NCBI GenBank assembly: GCA_937900465.1
Contig: CALCEJ010000156.1
Coordinates: 1 to 10,455 of the forward strand
Direction of reading: 5' to 3'
Length of the DNA stretch: 10,455 bases
Source: an uncultured Bacteroidales bacterium
GTDB lineage: Bacteria; Bacteroidota; Bacteroidia; Bacteroidales; UBA932
Each line of letters begins with the position of its first letter. The first letter of the stretch is position 1. The notes under the pieces were generated by a model that made no database searches, was not told the origin of the DNA, and saw nothing but the letters and a program-made list of their open reading frames with translations. Shown here one piece after another: positions 1 through 6,451 of this stretch. Position numbers and translations under genes: made by a program.

Positions 1-4
1 TTGA

Positions 5-67
5 CACCCAGAGCTCACAAAGTACATTGCCCCGGTGGACGAACTCAACCGCGACATCAAGCTCTGA
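5..67 (+). CDS. possible 3' end of an upstream gene (partial, doubtful)
   Basis: The frame ending in TGA at 65-67 encodes a protein-like tail, HPELTKYIAPVDELNRDIKL, and lies about 50 nt upstream of a strong terminator, as expected for the end of a rightward gene. However, the same frame has a TGA at 2-4, so as written only 20 codons are open. Either the very edge of the window carries a sequence error or frameshift, or this is chance coding potential. The product cannot be identified from so few residues. The reverse strand also has an open frame here starting at position 57 (MSRLSSSTGAMYF...), but it lacks a promoter-like leader and is less convincing. Confidence 0.25.
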   Translation, partial: HPELTKYIAPVDELNRDIKL

Positions 68-117
68 GGCCCATTTAGCGGCACCGGTGCGCGGCCGGAC
101 CTTACCTCGCGTGCACA

Positions 118-149
118 AAAAAAGCCGACCCCTCCGGGCCGGCTTTTTT
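118..149. terminator. bidirectional intrinsic terminator
   Basis: The arms AAAAAAGCCG (118-127) and CGGCTTTTTT (140-149) are perfect reverse complements. The stem continues inward through one A/C mismatch and three C-G pairs to a CTCC loop at about 132-135. The GC stem is flanked by an A-run on one side and a T-run on the other, so it can end transcription in both directions. It sits 16 nt after the stop of the leftward lipoprotein gene and about 50 nt after the possible rightward gene end. Confidence 0.9.
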
Positions 150-165
150 CTTCCCAGTTGTGGAA

Positions 166-423
166 TTAGTTCTTAAGAGCGTCCTTGACAGCGTCCTTAG
201 CGGCCTCTGCGCCAGCCTTGACAGCTTCCTTTGCAACTCCCTCAGCCTCTTCCTTAACAACGTCCTCAAGGGTTGCTTCCTTCTCGCAGCACTCCTTGTT
301 CTCGCACTGCTCTGCTGCTGCAGGAGCCTCTTCAGCCTCTGCCTTCTTTGCGTTCTTGTTTCCGCAAGCAACTGCTGCAAAAGTCATTGCAACAACTGCG
401 ATGGTCATGAATACCTTCTTCAT
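166..423 (-). CDS. small Cys/Ala/Lys/Glu-rich lipoprotein
   Basis: This encodes an 85-aa predicted lipoprotein. Residues 1-20 form a type II signal peptide: an MKK start, a hydrophobic core, and a lipobox ending AAVAC with Cys20 as the lipidation site. The mature part is about 65 aa. It has a cysteine cluster (Cys40, Cys45, Cys46 in a Glu/Lys-rich stretch), and from about residue 50 to the end an Ala/Lys/Glu-rich amphipathic helix with loose 11-residue periodicity (AKEAVKAGAEAAKDAVKDAL), resembling LEA or apolipoprotein helices. No catalytic motif is visible and I do not recognise a characterised family. It probably sits in the periplasm attached to a membrane. It appears monocistronic, with its own -7/-33 promoter (467-497) and a strong terminator just downstream, which suggests independent and possibly high expression. 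There is no SD; the leader is A/T-rich. The gene is confident; the function is unknown. Confidence 0.85.
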   Translation of the reverse strand: MKKVFMTIAVVAMTFAAVACGNKNAKKAEAEEAPAAAEQCENKECCEKEATLEDVVKEEAEGVAKEAVKAGAEAAKDAVKDALKN

Positions 424-466
424 AGTAAAAAATTATTTAATGGTTTAAGTATAAGCCTATTTGGCG

Positions 467-497
467 CAAATTTACAATCTTTCCTCCAAAAGACAAT
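467..497 (-). promoter_or_regulatory. Bacteroidota-type promoter for the small lipoprotein gene
   Basis: Read on the minus strand, TAAATTTG (474-467) matches the TAnnTTTG -7 consensus of Bacteroidota. A TTG (496-494) lies 19 nt upstream and fits the -33 element. The box is 43 nt upstream of the ATG at 423, giving a predicted leader of about 35-40 nt. The remaining bases between tsaC and this gene (424-536) hold no other gene, and I see no convincing terminator for tsaC, so some read-through from tsaC is possible. Confidence 0.65.
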
Positions 498-536
498 GAT
501 TTTTTTCAATATTTTGTTTCCGCGGGAGCCCGATCC

Positions 537-1139
537 CTATTTCCGGATGATTTCTATCTCGCCCCGAAGGCCCACTTTCAGAATCTGTGAAGCCTTTCCG
601 GTAGACTCTGTATCAATTGACGGAGGCACCGTAAAATCCACCGCCGCCTTGATTTCATCGGCAATCGCGCTGAAACGAGCGGGCGATGGTTCGCCGGAGA
701 TATTGGCCGATGTCGACACGACAGGACGTCCCAGCTTTAGCGCGAGGTCCTTGCAGAACCCGCTCAGGGGGATGCGGATGCCTACGCTGCCGTCGGAGGC
801 GACAGCGTTATGGGCCAGATGCCATTTGTCGCCGGCGGCTCCGCTCTCGCCTGCGATAGCCTCGGGATAGATTATCGTCATAGGCGAATCGTTCACCTCG
901 ACGAGATCGACCGCAATCGAAGGCACTGCCTTGACATATTTTGCGACCATATCCAGGTCGGAGGCAAGCAGCACCAGCGACTTGCTGTCATCGCGACGCT
1001 TGATGTCGTAGATTTTCTTTACGGCCTCGGGATTGGTGGCATCGCAGCCAAGACCCCAGATGGTGTCAGTGGGGTAGAGGATGGTTCCTCCGTCCCGAAG
1101 GACTTCCACTGCTTTTTTAAGTGCTTCTTCTCTTGTCAT
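537..1139 (-). CDS. tsaC: L-threonylcarbamoyladenylate synthase (TsaC/Sua5, YrdC domain)
   Basis: This cytoplasmic enzyme makes threonylcarbamoyl-AMP from threonine, bicarbonate and ATP, the first step of t6A37 modification of ANN-decoding tRNAs; TsaB, TsaD and TsaE then transfer the group. The 200-aa product is a single YrdC domain without the extra C-terminal Sua5 domain, so TsaC length. Visible family motifs are YPTDTIWGLGCDA at 22-34, the basic KRR patch at 47-49 followed by SKSL, SVGIRIP at 118-124, and VSTSANISGEP at 141-151. The only Met before the conserved domain is at 1139, so the start is firm. A -7-like box ends only 8 nt upstream of that ATG, which implies an almost leaderless mRNA. 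The gene is transcribed divergently from radA; its partners tsaB, tsaD and tsaE are not in the window. Confidence 0.95.
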   Translation of the reverse strand: MTREEALKKAVEVLRDGGTILYPTDTIWGLGCDATNPEAVKKIYDIKRRDDSKSLVLLASDLDMVAKYVKAVPSIAVDLVEVNDSPMTIIYPEAIAGESGAAGDKWHLAHNAVASDGSVGIRIPLSGFCKDLALKLGRPVVSTSANISGEPSPARFSAIADEIKAAVDFTVPPSIDTESTGKASQILKVGLRGEIEIIRK

Positions 1140-1147
1140 ATCGGCCG

Positions 1148-1155
1148 CAAATTTA
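1148..1155 (-). promoter_or_regulatory. -7 box of the tsaC promoter (near-leaderless start)
   Basis: Minus-strand TAAATTTG (1155-1148) matches TAnnTTTG. It is identical to the box before the small lipoprotein gene. Only 8 nt separate it from the tsaC ATG, so transcription would begin within a few bases of the start codon. No good TTG -33 element is seen at the expected distance. Confidence 0.55.
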
Positions 1156-1167
1156 GGAATTATTCCT
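1155..1167. promoter_or_regulatory. 13-bp palindrome between the divergent tsaC and radA -7 boxes
   Basis: AGGAATTATTCCT is a perfect inverted repeat centred on T1161. It lies exactly between the outward-facing -7 boxes of tsaC (1148-1155) and radA (1168-1175), touching both. It could be an operator for a dimeric regulator acting on both promoters, or simply the consequence of two similar promoters placed head to head. A regulatory role is inference. Confidence 0.35.
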
Positions 1168-1175
1168 TATATTTG
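1168..1175 (+). promoter_or_regulatory. -7 box of the radA promoter
   Basis: TATATTTG matches the TAnnTTTG consensus and lies 32 nt before the radA ATG at 1208, predicting a leader of about 25 nt. No clear TTG is found about 20 nt upstream; that region is occupied by the tsaC -7 box, so the two promoters would compete for polymerase. Confidence 0.6.
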
Positions 1176-1207
1176 TGTCCTCGGGGTCTTGTCTCCGGGG
1201 AGTTTTT

Positions 1208-2572
1208 ATGGCAACAGCAAAGACGAAGTCAGTCTGGTTCTGCACGAACTGCGGCAACGAGTATTCCAAGTGGATGGGGAAATGCCCCGCCTGCGGGGAA
1301 TGGAATACTATGGTCGAAAAAGAAGTGGTGTCGGGGAAGAAGGCGCCCCTGTCACAGTCCGTTCCCGGAAGCGGCAACGTCCCCGTGAAACTCTCGGAGG
1401 TTTCTTCGTCTTCGGAAGACAGGATATCCACCGGAAGTTCGGAAATCGACCGTCTCCTCGGCGGCGGACTCGTCAAGGGCTCGCTGGTTCTGATGGGCGG
1501 AGAGCCGGGAATCGGCAAATCCACCCTTTCACTGCAGCTGCCTCTTCATTCTCCCTCGCTGAAAACGCTCTACGTCACGGGCGAGGAAAGCGTGCGCCAG
1601 GTCAAGATGAGGGCGGACCGTCTTGGCGGAGACTCATCAGGCATCTTCATCTACAGCGAAACACTGATGGACAACGTGCTTGAGAAGGCGCGTGAAATCG
1701 CGCCTGACCTCGTAATCGTCGATTCTGTCCAGACTATGTATTGCCAGGGGGTGGAATCCACCTCCGGTTCCGTCTCCCAGGTCAAGGAAGTCGCATCGTC
1801 GCTGCTCCGTTTCTCCAAGGAAAGCGGAATCCCGGTAATCCTCATCGGCCATATAACTAAGGAAGGGTCCATCGCGGGGCCCAAGGTGCTCGAGCACATC
1901 GTCGACGTCGTCCTTCAGTTCGAAGGCGAGAACCGCGGCTCCTACCGTATCCTTCGCGGCATCAAGAACCGTTTCGGGTCCACATCGGAACTCGCCGTGT
2001 TCGAAATGACCGGAAGCGGTCTCCGTGAAGTGGAGAACCCCTCCGAAATGCTCATCCCCCTCCACGAGGACGGGCTCAGCGGAACCGCTGTCAGCGCCAT
2101 GCTGGACGGGACTCGTCCCTTCCTCTTCGAGGTCCAGGCTCTCGTCTCCTCCGCAGTCTACGGTACTGCCCAGCGAAGCGCCACCGGCTTCGACGTCCGG
2201 CGCCTCAATATGCTCCTTGCCGTGCTGGAACGCCGTGCAGGCTTCCGCCTGAGCCAGAAGGATGTTTTCCTGAACATGGCCGGCGGCCTCCGGGTAACGG
2301 ACCCCTCCTGCGACCTTGCAGTCATAGCCGCAGTCCTTTCGTCTAACTTTGATTACGCAATTCCTTCGGACTTCTGTTTTGCCGGCGAGGTAGGCCTCAG
2401 CGGCGAAATCCGTCCCGTCTCCCAGGCGGAGCGCCGCGCCTCCGAAGCCGGCAGGCTGGGCTTCAAGAAGATATTCATCTCCTCCTTCTCCCGCCTTGAC
2501 CATAAGCCCACAGGCATCGACATCGTCAAAGTCGCTGACATCCCCGCCCTCGTAAAGGCCCTGTTCAAGTAG
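1208..2572 (+). CDS. radA: DNA repair protein RadA (RecA-related, branch migration)
   Basis: RadA (Sms) is a hexameric ATP-dependent helicase that extends RecA strand-exchange intermediates during recombination and repair. All hallmarks are present in this 454-aa protein: an N-terminal zinc ribbon with CxxC pairs at 12/15 and 26/29, Walker A GEPGIGKST at 98-106 with Lys104, a Walker B strand LVIVDS at 168-173, the RadA-specific KNRFG motif at 253-257, and a C-terminal Lon-like domain (about 285-454) lacking peptidase function, including GGLRVTDPSCDLA and GEVGLSGEIRPV. Length is typical. I chose ATG 1208 because MATAKTKSVWFC matches the usual short lead to the zinc ribbon; an in-frame start at 1175 would overlap the -7 box and add 11 atypical residues. 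It is a single-gene unit, converging on the lipoprotein gene downstream. Confidence 0.97.
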   Translation: MATAKTKSVWFCTNCGNEYSKWMGKCPACGEWNTMVEKEVVSGKKAPLSQSVPGSGNVPVKLSEVSSSSEDRISTGSSEIDRLLGGGLVKGSLVLMGGEPGIGKSTLSLQLPLHSPSLKTLYVTGEESVRQVKMRADRLGGDSSGIFIYSETLMDNVLEKAREIAPDLVIVDSVQTMYCQGVESTSGSVSQVKEVASSLLRFSKESGIPVILIGHITKEGSIAGPKVLEHIVDVVLQFEGENRGSYRILRGIKNRFGSTSELAVFEMTGSGLREVENPSEMLIPLHEDGLSGTAVSAMLDGTRPFLFEVQALVSSAVYGTAQRSATGFDVRRLNMLLAVLERRAGFRLSQKDVFLNMAGGLRVTDPSCDLAVIAAVLSSNFDYAIPSDFCFAGEVGLSGEIRPVSQAERRASEAGRLGFKKIFISSFSRLDHKPTGIDIVKVADIPALVKALFK

Positions 2573-2575
2573 TTC

Positions 2576-2601
2576 CGCCGCCGAAGAGCCGCGGGGCGGC
2601 G
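2576..2601. terminator. GC-rich stem-loop between convergent genes, possible shared terminator
   Basis: CGCCGCC (2576-2582) and GGCGGCG (2595-2601) form a perfect 7-bp GC stem around a 12-nt loop in the 46-bp gap between the radA stop and the converging lipoprotein stop. There is no immediate T-run on either side; on the plus strand an ATATTTTA stretch follows only after 12 further bases. It may slow or end transcription from either side, but it is not a classic intrinsic terminator. Confidence 0.35.
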
Positions 2602-2618
2602 AGAGGGGGCGGCATATT

Positions 2619-3941
2619 TTACATTTCACGCCCCTTATCGGCTTCGCCGGTGAGGGCGGAGCGGAAAGCGTCCCAGTAGTTGAACAGGCGGATGTGGCAG
2701 AGGTCGAAGATGAAAAGACCGCCGGCGGAGGAGAGGCAGGTCGAGACGATATCCGGAATGATATCCTCACGGCCGCCGCGTTCGAAGCCTGCGCCGTTGC
2801 CGATGTCGGGACCGGCAGCGAAGGGGACGACGTCGCAAAGGCGCTGATGGCCCAGCCGCGAGAAGCCCTCCATCGTCCATTCACCCTCGCCGTGAATCGA
2901 TTCGGCCGCCGTATATGCCCCAAGGAACATAAAGTCCAGAAGGTCCGCGAAGCCCGTAGCCTGATATTCCGGAGTGGCCCACGAGTAGGTGGGCTCATTG
3001 GCAGCGAGATCGTAAGAGGAACTTGTCCAGTTCACGCCTGAGCGGTAGTACTCCGAGAACCAGGCCCCGACATATACGCCGAATCGGATCCGGGGCGCGA
3101 CGCAATGGACCTTCGAGGCGGCGCGGGCGACGAAGTCGTGGATTGTCTTACAGCGGAAAGTGAGCCAGGCACGCTGCTCAGGAGTAGGATCCCCCTCGAG
3201 GAACACCTGGCCGCGCTCAGTGAACACAGGCCAGTTTTCCGGTTCTGAGCCAAGGTACTCAGTGAAGGCCTTCTTGGCGCAGTCAGTGTAACCCGCATCA
3301 AGGGCATAGTCATCATACCTGCAGCGATCCATCACGATACCGTCGAGCCCCTTGTATGAAGCGAGGTCCCCAAGCATCGTAAGGAGAAACTCCTGCACCT
3401 CGGGATTCGCAGGATCGAGAAACCGGGCACCTATCGAGTAGCTGTCCTCTACCTGGTTCACGAGACCTCCGGGAGTGTTGTCAACAGTGACCCAGTCCCT
3501 GAGCTCCGGCCTTTCATAGACCATTCCGACCTCGGTCTCCCCTATCTTCCAGCCGCCCACCATCATATTCACACCCGCATTCACGCGAAGTCCTGCCTTG
3601 TGACCTTCCTCAATGAAAGCCTCAAGGTAGTCCCAGTCCGCCGTCCTGTCGATGAAGAACACCGAACTCCCGTTCCAGCGGGGCATCCTCGTAAGAGGAG
3701 GAACTACGCAGGAGCGGAAAAGAGCGTCTCCGCCCGTCGGGCGGACGTCCACGACGATATCCGTAAAGCCCATCCCGGCAATCCGCTCGCAGTCTGCGGC
3801 AATATTCTCACGGCTGTTGCCGTAGAACTGGAAGTTCGCGGGGGCGTCAATCCAGACATAGCTGGGATTCTCGATTTCTGTCTTTGATGAGCAGCCAGCA
3901 AGGAGTAAGGCCGAAAGGGCGATTGCTATGGACTTTTTCAT
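2619..3941 (-). CDS. lipoprotein with GHL10/DUF187-like TIM-barrel glycosidase fold
   Basis: This is a 440-aa predicted lipoprotein. The signal peptide ends in the lipobox LLAGC with Cys17, followed by SSKTE. From about residue 28 the sequence follows the plan of glycosyl-hydrolase-like TIM barrels (GHL10, formerly DUF187): a strand-helix unit with FTDIVVDVRPTGGDALF (59-75), EGHKAGLRVNAGVN (112-125, like the family's 'H..GL.VHAW.N'), FLDPANPEVQEF (174-185), LDGIVMDRCRYDDY (199-212, like 'DGIhfDDYFYP'), and RFGVYVGAWFSEYY (286-299) followed by LLDFMFLGAYT. Asp205, Asp210 and Asp211 are candidate active-site acids by analogy. The substrate is unknown; related proteins are envelope or surface enzymes thought to act on polysaccharide or peptidoglycan. 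It overlaps the rhomboid stop by 4 nt (ATGA), so it is translationally coupled and last in the mutL operon, an unexpected partner there. Family assignment is from motif resemblance. Confidence 0.8.
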   Translation of the reverse strand: MKKSIAIALSALLLAGCSSKTEIENPSYVWIDAPANFQFYGNSRENIAADCERIAGMGFTDIVVDVRPTGGDALFRSCVVPPLTRMPRWNGSSVFFIDRTADWDYLEAFIEEGHKAGLRVNAGVNMMVGGWKIGETEVGMVYERPELRDWVTVDNTPGGLVNQVEDSYSIGARFLDPANPEVQEFLLTMLGDLASYKGLDGIVMDRCRYDDYALDAGYTDCAKKAFTEYLGSEPENWPVFTERGQVFLEGDPTPEQRAWLTFRCKTIHDFVARAASKVHCVAPRIRFGVYVGAWFSEYYRSGVNWTSSSYDLAANEPTYSWATPEYQATGFADLLDFMFLGAYTAAESIHGEGEWTMEGFSRLGHQRLCDVVPFAAGPDIGNGAGFERGGREDIIPDIVSTCLSSAGGLFIFDLCHIRLFNYWDAFRSALTGEADKGREM

Positions 3942-4612
3942 ATCTTACCTGTTTTTTGCCATATTTTAATCATAATGAAGCCGAAGAGGGCGCCGCCAAG
4001 ATGGGCGAAATTCGCAACGCCCATCGAGTTTCCCGTAAGCCCTGCAAAAAGGTCAATCCCGAGAAAAATCAGGACCCACCACTTGGCAGAAAGGGTTACG
4101 GGAGGGAAAATCAGTGTCAGTTTCGAATCCGGATGGAGCACGGCAAAAGCGATTAAAAGACCGTAGATTGCGCCTGATGCCCCGACAACCGGGGTATTGA
4201 TAAGGCTGTAGTACGACTGGATAGCCGCACGGCCCTCAGAAACGGCTGTGAGCATACTCGTTGCGGAGAGGAACATAACTCCGGTATGGACCAGAGCGGC
4301 GCCAAACCCGCAGACGAAATAGAAAAGAAGGAAGCGCTCCGTCCCAAGCTGCCTCTCGATGTACGACCCGAAAAACACCAGGGTGTACATATTCATAAAG
4401 AGATGGAAGAAGCCGGCGTGGACGAACATATGGGTCAGGGGCTGCCAGAAACGGAAGAACACCGACGCGGGATAGAACATTCCCAGCCACCGCACCACAA
4501 AGTCCTGGTCAATGCAGGACGCGATGAAGATTATTACGTTTATCAGGAGGAGGTTCTTCGTTACGACAGGCATAAACGAAAAGAATCCGCCCCTTTGGTC
4601 AAAAATGGACAT
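3938..4612 (-). CDS. rhomboid family intramembrane serine protease
   Basis: This 224-aa polytopic inner-membrane protein should cleave transmembrane helices of substrate proteins within the bilayer. The rhomboid signature is complete: WQPLTHMFVHAGFFHLFMN (56-74) with the conserved His70 and Asn74, the nucleophile motif GASG at 144-147 with Ser146, and the catalytic His204 in AHLGGALFG (203-211). Six hydrophobic segments can be picked out, starting with about 17-33, and the length is typical of the basic six-TM form. Substrates cannot be predicted. The start at 4612 follows the mutL stop by 1 nt, and its stop overlaps the next start, so it is in the middle of a tightly coupled operon. From memory, rhomboid genes commonly follow mutL in Bacteroidales, often as a tandem pair; here only one is present. 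Confidence 0.95.
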   Translation of the reverse strand: MSIFDQRGGFFSFMPVVTKNLLLINVIIFIASCIDQDFVVRWLGMFYPASVFFRFWQPLTHMFVHAGFFHLFMNMYTLVFFGSYIERQLGTERFLLFYFVCGFGAALVHTGVMFLSATSMLTAVSEGRAAIQSYYSLINTPVVGASGAIYGLLIAFAVLHPDSKLTLIFPPVTLSAKWWVLIFLGIDLFAGLTGNSMGVANFAHLGGALFGFIMIKIWQKTGKI

Positions 4613-4613
4613 A

Positions 4614-6446
4614 TCAGAATCGTTTTTCCAGTTCCTCGAGGGTGAGGATGGATATTATTTTCTTTCCGGAAGGGGTATATTCCGGATTCTCGCTGGAGAG
4701 GAGGGCGTCGACAAGACGCGCAGCCTCCGCCTGCGAAGTCAGCTTTTCCCCGCCGGAAGCGCCCAGCACAGAGAAACGGATAGCCGTCTGCTGCTCCATC
4801 ATCCCGGGAATCGAAGTATGGTTGTCGCTCAGCAGAAGAATCAGGTCGCGGACCATAACTTCAACCTTTCCAGGCTCTGCGGAATACCCTTCCGGAACGC
4901 CGCTTACAACCACCGTGTCCGTCCCGAACGGGTCAATCTCGAAGCCAAGGCTCCGGAGCATCTCCGCATTGTCATCAAAAAGGAGACGGGCCTGTACGCC
5001 CACATTCACCTGGACCGGGAACAGCGCCGTCTGGGAGGTATGACCCTCACCGCCGAGAAGGCCCAGGAAACGCTCGTAGAATATCCTCTCGCGAGCCCTT
5101 CGGACATTCACGACCATAACTCCCGAGGCCGATTTTGTCACTATGAACCGCCCGTCCAGTATCATAATCTGCGACGAGGGAAGCGTCTTTTCCTCGAACA
5201 GCGCGCCGTAATCCTCCCGCTTGTCCACGGCCGATGACGGAGCCCACGATGACCCGTAGCCACCGGCACCACCGCGGTCAGGACGTTCTCCAAAGCCATC
5301 ACCGCCATAGCCGCTGCCGCCGCCGAGCCCGGCGAAGGGATCGTAATCAGGATCCACCCCCGCCGTAGGAACGCTGACGGGGTGATATTCCTCGAACCGC
5401 CCGCCGATTACCGGGATTTCCGATGTCGAAGGCGTGTCAAAGTCTATGTGGCCTCCGGCGGAGTTTTTCCCAAGGGCTTCACGGACGGCCGCAAAGACAA
5501 TCTGGAACAGGACGCCCTCGTCGGAGAACTTGATTTCTGTCTTTGTCGGGTGGATGTTCACGTCGATGGACCCGGGATCCGCCTCGAGATAGAGAAAATA
5601 TGACGGCGTGACGCCCTCCGGGATGAGGTTTTCGTAAGCTTTCATCACGGCCTTGTGGAGATATGGGCTGCGGAAGAAACGGCCGTTGACAAAGAAAAAC
5701 TGGTTCCCGAGCGTTTTCTTCGCGCCTTCCGGACGGCCGGCAAAGCCGGAAATACGGACTATCGAGGTCTCAGCCTCAACGTCCACCACGTCCTCCGCAA
5801 CAGCGCCTCCGAGAAGGTCCACTATCCTGAATTTCAGGGATTTCGCCTTCTTGAGAACGTGGACATCCTTTCCGTTGTGGATAAGGGTGAAGGCGATGTC
5901 CGGGCGGGTGAGGGCCACCCTTTGGAACTCCTCCACGATGTGGCGAAGTTCAACGGCGTCCGACTTCAGGAATTTCCGCCTCGCCGGGATGTTGTAGAAC
6001 AGATTCCTTACGCTTACGGAAGTTCCCTCCGGGGCGGAGACTTCACGGGTTGCAAGGTGTTCTGAGGCGGCGAACTCCACCTGGACGGCGGTGTCGCTGC
6101 CGTGAGTGCGTGTCGTGAGGCTGACTTCCGAGACGGCGCATATGGACGCGAGGGCCTCTCCGCGGAATCCGAAAGTAAGGATGCGGGAAAGGTCTTCGGG
6201 GGTTTCGATTTTCGAGGTGGCGTGACGCTCGAAGCAAAGCACGGCGTCGTCCGGAGTCATCCCGGAGCCGTTGTCGATGACACGGATAAGCGTCCTTCCG
6301 GAGTCTTTGACTACGACGGTAATTTCGTCAGCGCCCGCATCGACCGCATTCTCCATAAGTTCCTTCACCACCGAACTGGGGCGCTGGACCACCTCTCCGG
6401 CAGCTATCATATCGGCGACATTACGGGGAAGAATCTTAAGTTCCAT
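4614..6446 (-). CDS. mutL: DNA mismatch repair protein MutL
   Basis: MutL links mismatch recognition by MutS to strand removal. The 610-aa product has an N-terminal GHKL ATPase domain with ELMENAVDAGA (29-39, Asn33), DNGSGM (58-63), RHATSK (74-79) and TFGFRGEAL (91-99), followed by the transducer domain with FYNIPARRKFL (150-160) and DVNIHPTKTEIKF (295-307, catalytic-loop lysine). Residues about 330-425 are a disordered linker with a very Gly-rich stretch at 373-397. The C-terminal dimerisation domain is about 426-610. At the place of the metal-binding endonuclease motif DQHA(x)2E(x)4E the sequence reads NVRRARERIFYE (447-458): the acids Glu453 and Glu458 remain but DQHA is lost. The second usual motif (C-P-H-G-R-P) reads TPSGKK (591-596). 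It therefore probably lacks classical nicking activity. It is second in its operon, 5 nt after the upstream stop. Confidence 0.97.
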   Translation of the reverse strand: MELKILPRNVADMIAAGEVVQRPSSVVKELMENAVDAGADEITVVVKDSGRTLIRVIDNGSGMTPDDAVLCFERHATSKIETPEDLSRILTFGFRGEALASICAVSEVSLTTRTHGSDTAVQVEFAASEHLATREVSAPEGTSVSVRNLFYNIPARRKFLKSDAVELRHIVEEFQRVALTRPDIAFTLIHNGKDVHVLKKAKSLKFRIVDLLGGAVAEDVVDVEAETSIVRISGFAGRPEGAKKTLGNQFFFVNGRFFRSPYLHKAVMKAYENLIPEGVTPSYFLYLEADPGSIDVNIHPTKTEIKFSDEGVLFQIVFAAVREALGKNSAGGHIDFDTPSTSEIPVIGGRFEEYHPVSVPTAGVDPDYDPFAGLGGGSGYGGDGFGERPDRGGAGGYGSSWAPSSAVDKREDYGALFEEKTLPSSQIMILDGRFIVTKSASGVMVVNVRRARERIFYERFLGLLGGEGHTSQTALFPVQVNVGVQARLLFDDNAEMLRSLGFEIDPFGTDTVVVSGVPEGYSAEPGKVEVMVRDLILLLSDNHTSIPGMMEQQTAIRFSVLGASGGEKLTSQAEAARLVDALLSSENPEYTPSGKKIISILTLEELEKRF

Positions 6447-6451
6447 CTTCT

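Noticed and set aside
160..870. A 236-codon plus-strand open frame opposite the small lipoprotein gene and tsaC
   Set aside because: The Leu/Ser/Cys-rich stretch is the mirror of the Lys/Glu/Ala codons of the lipoprotein; it crosses the intergenic promoter region and reads tsaC antisense.
1175..1207. An earlier in-frame start for radA at 1175
   Set aside because: The ATG overlaps the -7 box, and RadA proteins normally begin just before the zinc ribbon, as from 1208.
1637..2998. A 453-codon minus-strand open frame across the ends of radA and the lipoprotein gene
   Set aside because: It overlaps radA antisense and the lipoprotein gene in another frame, has a low-complexity composition and no family motifs.
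4512..5237. A 241-codon plus-strand open frame opposite mutL and the rhomboid gene
   Set aside because: It is antisense to two certain genes and has no motif or promoter.
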